A DNA stretch of 64,000 nucleotides from JBBAGC01 sp964491265 (GTDB taxonomy: Bacteria > Spirochaetota > UBA4802 > UBA5550): positions 78,221 through 142,220 of the forward strand of contig CAZBFP010000008.1 in the NCBI GenBank assembly GCA_964491265.1, written 5' to 3'. Positions 7,519-14,931 of this stretch are shown here, in pieces; the first letter of the stretch is position 1, and every line of letters starts with the position of its first letter. The notes under the pieces were generated by a model. It was not told where the DNA came from, did not search any database, and worked only from the letters and a program-made list of their open reading frames with translations. The position numbers and the translations under genes were made by a program.

Positions 7519-8573
7519 CTTATGTTATTGCTGCCGTTTTAATTGTTTTTATTTTTTTTATGGTTAAAGGCTGCGGTAAAAGCGGAGAAAAAACATATCA
7601 TTTTGACAAAGTTACACAAGGCGATGTTAAAAAAACAATTGCGGTTACTGGTGATATTAGCATTAGTGATCCTGTAACTGTATTCAGTAAAATTTCCGGT
7701 ATAGTTATTAAAAAACATATTGATTATAATCAAAAAGTTTCAAAGGGACAAATTCTTATGGAAATCGATTCTTCCGCCATTGACCAGAGAATTCAGAGAA
7801 TGTCGGGGCAGCTCGAAAGTGCCCGCCTTGAGTTGATGTCTGCAAAGTCAGACCTTGAAGGTAAAGAAATTCTTCTCAAGGATAATCTGATTTCCCGCCG
7901 GGCATTTGAACAGTCTGAAATTCATTACCGAAGAGTTTCTATCAACTATAATCAGATTAAAAGTGATTATAATCTGTTAAGAAAAGATAGGGAAGATGCA
8001 AAGGTGTATTCCCCGTCATCTGGTATTGTAATAAATATATATCGTGATGTTGATTCAAGCGTTGGTGTTAATACGCCGCTTGTTCTTTTGGCAAAAAACC
8101 TGAAAGAAATGATTCTAACGATAAGTGTCGATGAGTCTGATATCGGGCATATTAAAGAAGGTCAAAAGGTAGTCTTTTCCGTAAGCGCATTCCCTGAAAA
8201 AAAGTTCCATGGTTCAATAAATCAGATATATATGAATCCCATATCAAGTGGTGGAATTGTAAAATATCAGTCTATAGTTATTTGTGATAATGAAGAGCTT
8301 CTTCTGAAGCCTGGTATGACTGCTACAGCGACTGTTGTAATTGATGAGAAGGAGAATGTTGTCCGTGTTCTTAACCAGGCTTTTATGATAACACCGGATG
8401 ATGAAAAAGTCCCTGAGGGAGGTAAGCGTATTGTATGGGTAAAATCGGGTCCTGTTGGGAAGCCCTATAAAGCGGCTGAAGTTAAAACAGGCCTTGCTGG
8501 TGATCTTTATACAGAGATCGTTTCAGGTGTCAAAGAGGGTGAAGAAGTTCTTATCCGGATAAGAGAGAAGTAG
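7491..8573 (+). CDS. HlyD/MacA-type periplasmic adaptor (membrane fusion protein)
   Basis: Bridges an inner-membrane ABC transporter to the TolC-type channel. An N-terminal membrane anchor is at about residues 9-25, ending in a Cys (VKGCGKS) that might instead be lipidated. A split biotinyl-lipoyl domain (VFSKISGIV... and VYSPSSGIVI) flanks a coiled-coil hairpin at about residues 90-170. A beta-barrel with IGHIKEGQKVVFSVSAFP and a C-terminal membrane-proximal domain follow. The 360-residue length fits MacA-like adaptors. It overlaps the channel gene and precedes the ATPase by 21 bases. Confidence 0.9.
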   Translation: MYRPGRNAITYVIAAVLIVFIFFMVKGCGKSGEKTYHFDKVTQGDVKKTIAVTGDISISDPVTVFSKISGIVIKKHIDYNQKVSKGQILMEIDSSAIDQRIQRMSGQLESARLELMSAKSDLEGKEILLKDNLISRRAFEQSEIHYRRVSINYNQIKSDYNLLRKDREDAKVYSPSSGIVINIYRDVDSSVGVNTPLVLLAKNLKEMILTISVDESDIGHIKEGQKVVFSVSAFPEKKFHGSINQIYMNPISSGGIVKYQSIVICDNEELLLKPGMTATATVVIDEKENVVRVLNQAFMITPDDEKVPEGGKRIVWVKSGPVGKPYKAAEVKTGLAGDLYTEIVSGVKEGEEVLIRIREK

Positions 8574-8594
8574 GACTGCGTTTAATAAACAATA

Positions 8595-9323
8595 ATGAAA
8601 AACAAAATAATTGAAATAAAGAATCTTGTAAAGATTTATAACCTTAGTGAGGAAGTGAGTGTTCAGGCTCTCAAGGGGGTAAGTGTCGATTTTTTCAGGG
8701 GGGAATTTATTGCCATAATGGGGGCTTCCGGCTCAGGTAAGTCCACATTTATGAACGTTTTGGGTTTCCTGGATACACCTACTTCAGGTGTATATCTCCT
8801 TGATGGTATTGACGGAAGTGCACTGAACCATGATCAGAAAGCTGAAATAAGAAACAGGAAAATCGGGTTTGTTTTTCAGGGATTTAACCTTCTTTCAAGA
8901 ACAACTGCAATGGAAAATGTGGAATTACCTCTTTTTTACAAGGGGGGATTCTCTTCCCTTGAGCTTAACAAAAAAGCAAAAGAAATGCTCGACCTTGTAG
9001 GTCTTTCCGGCCGGTATCACCATCATCCTAATAAGTTATCGGGAGGGGAGCAGCAGCGGGTCGCAATTGCAAGAGCACTTATAAATGATCCTGCAATTAT
9101 ACTTGCTGATGAGCCTACAGGTAATCTCGATTCTAAAAATACTGAAGATATTATGAATCTTTTTACAAGGCTTAACCGTGAAACCGGGATTTCAATAATT
9201 ATGGTTACCCATGAATCTGATGTTGCGGAGTACACTGACCGTAAAATTCTTTTTAAGGATGGCGAACTGATTGATGACCAGCCTGTAAAAAAGAAAAAAA
9301 GTGTATCAAAAAAAAATAGATAA
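8595..9323 (+). CDS. MacB/LolD-type ABC transporter ATP-binding protein
   Basis: Cytosolic ATPase of an ABC exporter. Walker A GASGSGKST, Q-loop FVFQGFNLL, signature LSGGEQQRVAIARAL, Walker B IILADEPTGNLDS and the switch His in MVTHE are all intact, so it should hydrolyse ATP. The sequence type is the LolD/MacB/FtsE group, whose partners are FtsX-like permeases. It lies in an operon with adaptor and channel. No permease gene is adjacent: the next 221 bases are non-coding, and the following gene is a Xer recombinase. The permease must be encoded elsewhere or have been lost. Confidence 0.93.
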   Translation: MKNKIIEIKNLVKIYNLSEEVSVQALKGVSVDFFRGEFIAIMGASGSGKSTFMNVLGFLDTPTSGVYLLDGIDGSALNHDQKAEIRNRKIGFVFQGFNLLSRTTAMENVELPLFYKGGFSSLELNKKAKEMLDLVGLSGRYHHHPNKLSGGEQQRVAIARALINDPAIILADEPTGNLDSKNTEDIMNLFTRLNRETGISIIMVTHESDVAEYTDRKILFKDGELIDDQPVKKKKSVSKKNR

Positions 9324-9393
9324 TTATACTCCATCCTCTCAGTCTTTTCCCGCATTAATTGTTCCTGTGCCATAAAGCTCTTTTTTTTAAAAA

Positions 9394-9440
9394 ATTATGT
9401 CTTTTTTCTAATAAAACAATCTATTATATTAAGACATAAT
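9394..9440. repeat. Spaced 10-bp inverted repeat upstream of the Xer gene
   Basis: ATTATGTCTT (9394-9403) and AAGACATAAT (9431-9440) are exact inverted copies separated by 27 AT-rich bases. It lies in the 221-base gap after the ABC ATPase, which holds nothing else I can identify. It may be a weak terminator or an operator. Confidence 0.35.
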
Positions 9441-9544
9441 ATAGGGTTACCGATATAGTAAATGTACTTATTATCTTCAATCAATCATTCCTGGTAAACA
9501 TTATTGGACGTGGAGGGTAGTAAAACTAATACAGGGGTAATCCG

Positions 9545-10441
9545 GTGAAAGAAGTTGCGGCGATAAAAAGGTTTAAGAAGTTCTTGCAGGTAGAGAAAGG
9601 GCTTTCACAGAATTCAATTTATTCTTATACTTACGATCTGAAAAAGTTCAGTGAATTTTTATTATCTAAAAATAAAAACATAATGGATGCGAGCCAGGAT
9701 GATATTCAGCAATTTCTGAAGTTCGAAAAAATCAGTAAAAACAATTCATCCAGAACTCTTGCCCGTTCATTAGCGGCAATTCGTCAGTTCTATAATTTCC
9801 TCTCAGATAATTTTGAGGGTGGGATACAAAATCCTACTGAAAAAATTGAAACCCCGCAGGTTGAGAAATCTCTCCCCGATTTTTTAACAGTAAATGAACT
9901 GGATAAACTTTTTAACTCGATTTCAGAAGAAGAGAGTTACGAGTTAAGGGATAAAACAATTTTTGAATTACTCTATTCCAGCGGTTTAAGAATATCAGAA
10001 GCGATTGATCTTAAGCTGAACGATCTGGACTTTGAGAATTCTTTTATTCATGTGATCGGGAAAGGGGATAAGGAGAGGCTTGTGCCGGCAGGTAAAGAGG
10101 CTTTGAGACTTCTGAATAAATATATTAAGGAATCGAGAACATCTATTCTCGGAGCCAGAGAGAGTGAATTCCTTTTTGTCAGTAAGAAAGGGTCACAACT
10201 TAACCGGAAGTCGGTTTGGCGACTATTGAAAAATTATGTAACCCGAACTGAGATTCAGAAGAATATAACGCCTCATACTTTGAGACATTCTTTCGCAACC
10301 CATTTGATAGAAAATGGAGCTGACTTAAGATCTGTGCAGGAACTGCTGGGGCATATGGATATTTCCACTACTCAGGTTTATACTCATATGGCAAGAAAGA
10401 AGCTTCAGGAAATACATAAAAATTTTCATCCAAAGGGCTGA
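9545..10441 (+). CDS. xerD: Tyrosine recombinase XerC/XerD
   Basis: Site-specific recombinase that resolves chromosome dimers at dif sites with FtsK. The N-terminal SAM-like core-binding domain is at about residues 1-95 (FLQVEKGLSQNSIYSYTYDL). The catalytic domain carries Arg (SSGLRISEAI), Lys (GKGDKERLVP), the HxLRHSFATHL box, the second His (LLGHMDISTT) and the nucleophile Tyr (QVYTH). Length (298) is typical of housekeeping XerC/D rather than an integrase. The start is GTG at 9545 with AGGGGT upstream. XerC cannot be told from XerD from the sequence alone; I chose XerD by overall appearance. It begins a long plus-strand run. Confidence 0.88.
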   Translation: MKEVAAIKRFKKFLQVEKGLSQNSIYSYTYDLKKFSEFLLSKNKNIMDASQDDIQQFLKFEKISKNNSSRTLARSLAAIRQFYNFLSDNFEGGIQNPTEKIETPQVEKSLPDFLTVNELDKLFNSISEEESYELRDKTIFELLYSSGLRISEAIDLKLNDLDFENSFIHVIGKGDKERLVPAGKEALRLLNKYIKESRTSILGARESEFLFVSKKGSQLNRKSVWRLLKNYVTRTEIQKNITPHTLRHSFATHLIENGADLRSVQELLGHMDISTTQVYTHMARKKLQEIHKNFHPKG

Positions 10442-10449
10442 TTTGTTTA

Positions 10450-11634
10450 ATGAAAAATTTCTTAAAAATGATATTCATAGTTTTACTTTTCGGGTTATTA
10501 TTTTCCGCCTGCACACCGTCTCCCGAATATCTAAAGAAGAAACAGAGAGAGCATTCTTATGATAATAATTACATAAGGGTTCTTACATCTGTTGAAAGCC
10601 TAAAGTTTACCGTTTCATCTGCAGGCGGGCTAAGGGTTATAGACAAGAACAGCAGCCGCATGGTTTATGAAACAAGGAAAGGGGGATTGGTTTTTCACCC
10701 TGAAAAAATTACAACTCCCTATATTATTGAATCAGCCGGAGAACCTGTTTTCATAAATGATAAAGGTTATAGGGGAAAATTTGAGCTTCATAACCTGCTT
10801 GGCAAAATTCATGTAGTAAATGTAATCAATGTGGAACAGTATCTTTATAGTGTAGTACCATCAGAGATGCCTGCCTCTTGGCATATTGAAGCATTAAAAG
10901 CTCAGGCAGTAGCTGCCAGAACATATACATACTATCATCTCTCCAACAGAAATAATACCAGGGCCATATATGAAGTAGACAGCACAACCAATTTCCAGGT
11001 TTACAAAGGGATTGAGAGTGAGAATCCGTCAACAACAAAGGCAGTGCAGGATACTACAGGTATAATTATGACCTATCAGCATGAGCCGATTCTTGCCTAT
11101 TTCCATTCATCAAGCGGCGGTAAAACAATTGAAGGAAAATATGTGTGGAAGGGGAGTGACCTACCCTATATTCGCGGGGTAAAATGTGATTATGATAAAG
11201 ATTCTCCTCATTATCAGTGGACAGTAACCTTGCCGATAGACGAAATTACCTTAGCTGTTAAGAGTAAATACCCGAGAATGGCTAAGATAAACAGTATATC
11301 TTTCAAGCGTCATGATGACAGGGTTGTTGAAGTGAGCATTGTACACTCAGGCGGTAATATTACCCTTACAGGCAATGAGTTCCGCCTTTTATTTCCTGCA
11401 TCAAAGGTACGAAGCACCTATTTCTCTTCAGAGAAGAAGGGGGACTCACTTGTGCTTAACGGCAGAGGCTGGGGGCATGGTGTTGGTATGAGTCAGTGGG
11501 GTGCAAAAGGGAGAGGTGAGAAAGGGTATAATTTTGAACAGATTTTGAGTCATTATTTTTACCGGATTAAATTTACAAAAATAAGAAATAATTATGTTGC
11601 ACAGAAGAAGCGTTCTGCTAATTTTGTCAATTAA
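10450..11634 (+). CDS. SpoIID/LytB-domain lipoprotein
   Basis: Member of the family of SpoIID, a peptidoglycan glycan-strand hydrolase in sporulating bacteria, and LytB amidase enhancers; non-sporulating diderms also carry it. A lipoprotein signal peptide with lipobox LLFSAC places the mature N-terminal Cys at about residue 21. The SpoIID core has SVVPSEMPASWHIEALKAQA, the conserved AARTY, HSSSGGKT and, near the end, GRGWGHGVGMSQWGAKGRG. The presumed catalytic Glu is in VPSEMP. It ends overlapping queA by one base. A role in cell-wall remodelling in the periplasm is inferred from the family. Confidence 0.9.
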   Translation: MKNFLKMIFIVLLFGLLFSACTPSPEYLKKKQREHSYDNNYIRVLTSVESLKFTVSSAGGLRVIDKNSSRMVYETRKGGLVFHPEKITTPYIIESAGEPVFINDKGYRGKFELHNLLGKIHVVNVINVEQYLYSVVPSEMPASWHIEALKAQAVAARTYTYYHLSNRNNTRAIYEVDSTTNFQVYKGIESENPSTTKAVQDTTGIIMTYQHEPILAYFHSSSGGKTIEGKYVWKGSDLPYIRGVKCDYDKDSPHYQWTVTLPIDEITLAVKSKYPRMAKINSISFKRHDDRVVEVSIVHSGGNITLTGNEFRLLFPASKVRSTYFSSEKKGDSLVLNGRGWGHGVGMSQWGAKGRGEKGYNFEQILSHYFYRIKFTKIRNNYVAQKKRSANFVN

Positions 11635-12680
11635 TGAATGATGGAATTAATAAACTATATACCCTTGATGATTTTGACTATTATCTGCCTGAGCATCTGA
11701 TAGCTCAAAACCCGCCGCTTAATAGATCCGATTCCAGACTTTTTGTTATTAACAAAAATATTTCTTCATTTACTCATACCGTATTCAGCTCAATACATGC
11801 ATTCCTGAAATCCGGGGATGTTCTTGTATTTAACAATACCAGGGTAATTCATGCACGAATTTTTTGTGAAAGAATTCAGGGCGGGAAGGTTGAGGTTGTA
11901 CTTGCAAGGAAACTGTCTGATACAATCTGGCTGGTCATATGCAACAGGACTAAGCGGGTTAAGATTGGAGAGAAAATATTTCCTGTTAATGATAAAAATA
12001 TAAGTTTCAAAATTATTGAACGTGTTGATGAATACCTTAAAATAGAATCCTCAGAAAAGCTTTCAGATGAAACATTGAAACGAATAGGGAATATACCTCT
12101 ACCTCCATATATTAAGAGAGATGTTGAAGCTGCTGATGATGACCGCTATCAGACAGTATATGCTTCAGAGAGCGGTGCTGTTGCTGCTCCAACTGCGGGG
12201 CTCCATTTTACAGATGATATTTTGAAATCGGTCAGAGATTCGGGAGTTGAAACTCATTTCCTCACACTCCATGTTTCCTGGGGTACATTCAGTCCTGTGC
12301 GGGAACAGGACCTTTCCCTGCATGTAATGCATTCTGAGGTGTTCAGCATCGATGCGGCTACTGCTGATGCTTTAAGCATAGCCAGAAAAGAGGGGCGGCG
12401 TGTTATCGCAGTGGGAACAACCTCATTGCGTGTTCTGGAAAGTATTTATGCAGACGGAGTATATTCTTCAGGTTCAGGGGAGACAGATATTTTTATTTAT
12501 CCGCCTTATAAAGTAAAATCAATAGACGGGATTATAACGAATTTTCATACTCCAAATTCAACACTTTTAATGCTTGTATCTGCTTTTGCAGGGTATAATC
12601 TGATAATGAAGGCTTATAAAGAGGCTGTTAAAGAGGAATACCGATTTTTTTCCTACGGCGATTCAATGCTCATTCTGTAA
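11634..12680 (+). CDS. queA: S-adenosylmethionine:tRNA ribosyltransferase-isomerase QueA
   Basis: Makes epoxyqueuosine in the anticodon of GUN tRNAs by transferring the ribosyl part of S-adenosylmethionine. Family motifs are DDFDYYLPEHLIAQNP at the N-terminus, VFNNTRVIHAR, GAVAAPTAGLHFT, HVSWGTFSPVR, GTTSLRVLES and IITNFHTPNSTLLMLVSAF. Its 348 residues match the family. Start ATG 11634 overlaps the preceding stop codon (TAATG), so the two genes are translationally coupled. No tgt, queG or other queuosine genes are in the window. Confidence 0.96.
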   Translation: MNDGINKLYTLDDFDYYLPEHLIAQNPPLNRSDSRLFVINKNISSFTHTVFSSIHAFLKSGDVLVFNNTRVIHARIFCERIQGGKVEVVLARKLSDTIWLVICNRTKRVKIGEKIFPVNDKNISFKIIERVDEYLKIESSEKLSDETLKRIGNIPLPPYIKRDVEAADDDRYQTVYASESGAVAAPTAGLHFTDDILKSVRDSGVETHFLTLHVSWGTFSPVREQDLSLHVMHSEVFSIDAATADALSIARKEGRRVIAVGTTSLRVLESIYADGVYSSGSGETDIFIYPPYKVKSIDGIITNFHTPNSTLLMLVSAFAGYNLIMKAYKEAVKEEYRFFSYGDSMLIL

Positions 12681-12693
12681 GCAAGAATAAATG

Positions 12694-12722
12694 TTGACAA
12701 TGATACTCTCTAATTCTTTAAT
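12694..12722 (+). promoter_or_regulatory. Strong candidate promoter directly at the Nif3-like gene
   Basis: TTGACA (12694-12699), a 17-base spacer and TTTAAT (12717-12722, five of six consensus bases). Transcription would begin near 12729, only a few bases before the ATG at 12732, so the mRNA would be nearly leaderless. No Shine-Dalgarno sequence is visible there. Confidence 0.6.
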
Positions 12723-12731
12723 AATTCTAAA

Positions 12732-13529
12732 ATGAAAATAAAAGATCTCTTAAACAACTTAGAATCATCTTTCCCCGGTTTTCTTCAGGAATCATATGAT
12801 AACACGGGAGACCAGGTTGTATTTCCTGATGAGGATATTACAGGAATATATATATGCCTTGATCCTGACAGGTTTGTTATAGAAGATGCCCTGGCTTCCG
12901 GGTCTAATCTTATAATAAGTCATCATCCATTAATTTTTAAACCGGTAAAATCTATTGTGCAGGGTGATGTGCGGTCAGAGAGCCTTATTAAGCTGATTTC
13001 CTCAAAAATTACATTGTATGCTCTTCACACTAATTTCGATAAGATCATGTATGATTACCTTGCACGCTTTCTAGGTTTTGAACAGACTGAACCACTCTTT
13101 GAAACGGATACTTTTGAAGAAAAGCCTGTTGGACTCGGTTCTGTCGCTTTTCTCGATAATGAAGTTGAGCTGTTCACTCTGCTGGAGATTGTCAAAAAGA
13201 AGCTTGAGCTTGATTTTATTCTCTATTCAGGGGGAATAAATTCGCTCATTAAATCTATTGCCTTTGTGAATGGCTCCGGCGGCAGTTCTATTGAAAAAAT
13301 TATAAAAAGGATTAATCCCGATTGTATTATAACAGGAGATGTGGGATATCATCATATGAAATTCGTTATTGAAAATAATAAATCTGTAATTGATGCAGGG
13401 CATTTTGGGACAGAAAAAATATTTAAAAGTCTTATGTGCAGTATTGTTGACGGGTATATAAAAAAATCGGGTGAAGAAATAAAAGTAATAGAGTCAGAAG
13501 TAGAAAAAAATCCATTTAAAGTATATTGA
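12732..13529 (+). CDS. Nif3-like dinuclear metal-centre protein (DUF34)
   Basis: Widespread conserved protein with a di-metal site. Some members have been linked to GTP cyclohydrolase-like or NIF3 functions, but the role is not settled. Signature elements are YDNTGDQV near residue 22, SHHPLIF with the metal-binding His pair, ALHTNFD, and near the C-terminus TGDVGYHHM and IDAGHFGTEK. Length is 265 residues. It is preceded by a strong promoter that almost abuts the start codon, and followed 3 bases later by the zinc-ribbon gene. This pairing of Nif3-like and zinc-ribbon coiled-coil genes is common in bacteria. Confidence 0.92.
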   Translation: MKIKDLLNNLESSFPGFLQESYDNTGDQVVFPDEDITGIYICLDPDRFVIEDALASGSNLIISHHPLIFKPVKSIVQGDVRSESLIKLISSKITLYALHTNFDKIMYDYLARFLGFEQTEPLFETDTFEEKPVGLGSVAFLDNEVELFTLLEIVKKKLELDFILYSGGINSLIKSIAFVNGSGGSSIEKIIKRINPDCIITGDVGYHHMKFVIENNKSVIDAGHFGTEKIFKSLMCSIVDGYIKKSGEEIKVIESEVEKNPFKVY

Positions 13530-13532
13530 TAT

Positions 13533-14231
13533 ATGAATAATGATATAAGTATAATGATTGAGCTCCAGCATTACTGGAGCAGTATTATCAAAATAGAGGC
13601 AGAGAAAAGCCGCTGCGAAAAATCTATTATCACTTGGGAGACCCATCTTAAAAATGACAGGGCACTTGTATCGAAAAAAGAGACTCTCCTCAAGTCGCTC
13701 CAAATAAAACTGAAGGATAGTGAAGGGGCACTTGCTGATATTGAAAGCAGACTGAAAAAAGCAGAGCAGCGTAAAGATCTGCTGAAATCGGGACGTGAAG
13801 TTGAAGCTCATGAGACTGAGATTATTAGACTTGAAAATGAGAAAGAGAAGATTGAGCAGGAAGTACTCGACTTTATGGAAAAGTCGGAAGCATCTGAATC
13901 TGAACTTGAAAGCCTTAAGGAAAAGCTTGAAGACACTGTTCTGCAGACAGATTCGGACACTAAATCCCTGAATAATAAAATAGTGCTGCTTAATAAAGAA
14001 ATTGCTGAAGTTAAAAATAAATTTGATCTGCTTGGAGAATCTCTTTCACCTCAGATAAAATCACGATTTTTAAAGCTTTTACACTCTAAAGACGGGATTG
14101 CAATTGCTCAGCTTAATGGCGAAATCTGCAGTCATTGTAATTTCCAGGTGCCATCTTCCCTTGTTACAGCTGTATCGAAGAGAGAGTCTGCAGAAATCTG
14201 TACTAACTGCGGCAGATTTATTTATTTTTAA
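13533..14231 (+). CDS. Coiled-coil protein with C-terminal zinc ribbon (CdsZ-like)
   Basis: A 232-residue protein. Residues of about 20-170 form a long charged coiled coil (Leu/Lys/Glu heptads). The last 40 residues form a C4 zinc ribbon with two CxxC pairs (CSHC and CTNC) in the family context LNGEICSHCNFQVP. The family is often next to Nif3-like genes and RNase H-like genes, as here. Its molecular role is not firmly known; nucleic-acid binding or scaffold functions have been suggested. It begins 3 bases after the Nif3-like gene and is followed 18 bases later by the RNase H-like gene, which fits one operon. Confidence 0.85.
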   Translation: MNNDISIMIELQHYWSSIIKIEAEKSRCEKSIITWETHLKNDRALVSKKETLLKSLQIKLKDSEGALADIESRLKKAEQRKDLLKSGREVEAHETEIIRLENEKEKIEQEVLDFMEKSEASESELESLKEKLEDTVLQTDSDTKSLNNKIVLLNKEIAEVKNKFDLLGESLSPQIKSRFLKLLHSKDGIAIAQLNGEICSHCNFQVPSSLVTAVSKRESAEICTNCGRFIYF

Positions 14232-14249
14232 AAACCGGGAGACGGGATT

Positions 14250-14927
14250 ATGCTTTTAACAATCGACAGAGTTCTTCAGCTTTTGTCTGAAGGAAAGACA
14301 ATAGATAAAATATCTCAAATGGCATCCTGTGATGATGCAGATGTAGTTTCAGTTATTGAAGAGGCCAGAGAGCTCCTGAATAAACATGAAAAAAACGCTT
14401 CAAGAAAAAAAATTATAATAAAAAAGAAAGCAGTTTCTGAGCCGAAGAATGCACAGTCTGATGAAGATGATAAAAAAGCGAGAGAGCTTTTAAGCGGCGC
14501 TGAATTATCTGTTATTCCCGTTAATGCATCTCTTGTAATTTACGCAGGCGCCGAATCACTGGGGAACCCGGGTAATGCCGGGATTGGAATAGTGATAGTT
14601 GACAGTAATGACAGGCAGATTGGTAAGGTTTCCGATTATATTGGAGTTACAACAAAACTGACTGCTGATTTTATGGCTGTTATCAGAGCGTTGAAGATGG
14701 CTGCATATTTCCAGGTTAAGGATGTGAGGATAAGGACCGATTCCGAGGTTCTTGTTAAGCAGGTTAACGGCACCATGAAGATGAATAATACTAATCTATT
14801 AAGATATTATGATAAGTTAAAGAAACTTCTGGATGAGAACAGTTCTGCAAAAATTGAGTATATTGCAGAGCATCATAATGATAAAGCCAGATTTTTTGCA
14901 CTCAAAGGATGCGAAAAGGGTAAATAG
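14250..14927 (+). CDS. RNase H-fold protein with degenerate active site
   Basis: A 225-residue protein. The first 50 residues look like a helical DNA-binding-type domain (TIDKISQMASCDDADVVSVI), followed by a Lys-rich linker. Residues of about 94-218 are a ribonuclease HI fold: SLGNPGNAGIGIVIVD, the TKLTADFMAVIRALKMA helix, and VRIRTDSEVLVKQVNG. Aligned by eye to E. coli RNase HI, the first catalytic Asp is Gly (about residue 100), Glu is Asp (about 140), the second Asp is kept (about 164), and the last Asp is Arg (about 214). It is therefore probably not a nuclease. It lies between the zinc-ribbon gene and recJ, 4 bases before the recJ start. Confidence 0.8.
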   Translation: MLLTIDRVLQLLSEGKTIDKISQMASCDDADVVSVIEEARELLNKHEKNASRKKIIIKKKAVSEPKNAQSDEDDKKARELLSGAELSVIPVNASLVIYAGAESLGNPGNAGIGIVIVDSNDRQIGKVSDYIGVTTKLTADFMAVIRALKMAAYFQVKDVRIRTDSEVLVKQVNGTMKMNNTNLLRYYDKLKKLLDENSSAKIEYIAEHHNDKARFFALKGCEKGK

Positions 14928-14931
14928 CCCC

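Noticed and set aside
8580..8594. Possible lost permease gene between adaptor and ATPase
   Set aside because: The gap is only 21 bases with no coding remnants, so nothing was deleted at this junction that leaves a trace.
14833..14931. Longer N-terminus for RecJ starting inside the RNase H-like gene
   Set aside because: The extra 33 residues read the preceding gene in another frame, are not RecJ-like, and ATG 14932 gives a normal N-terminus.
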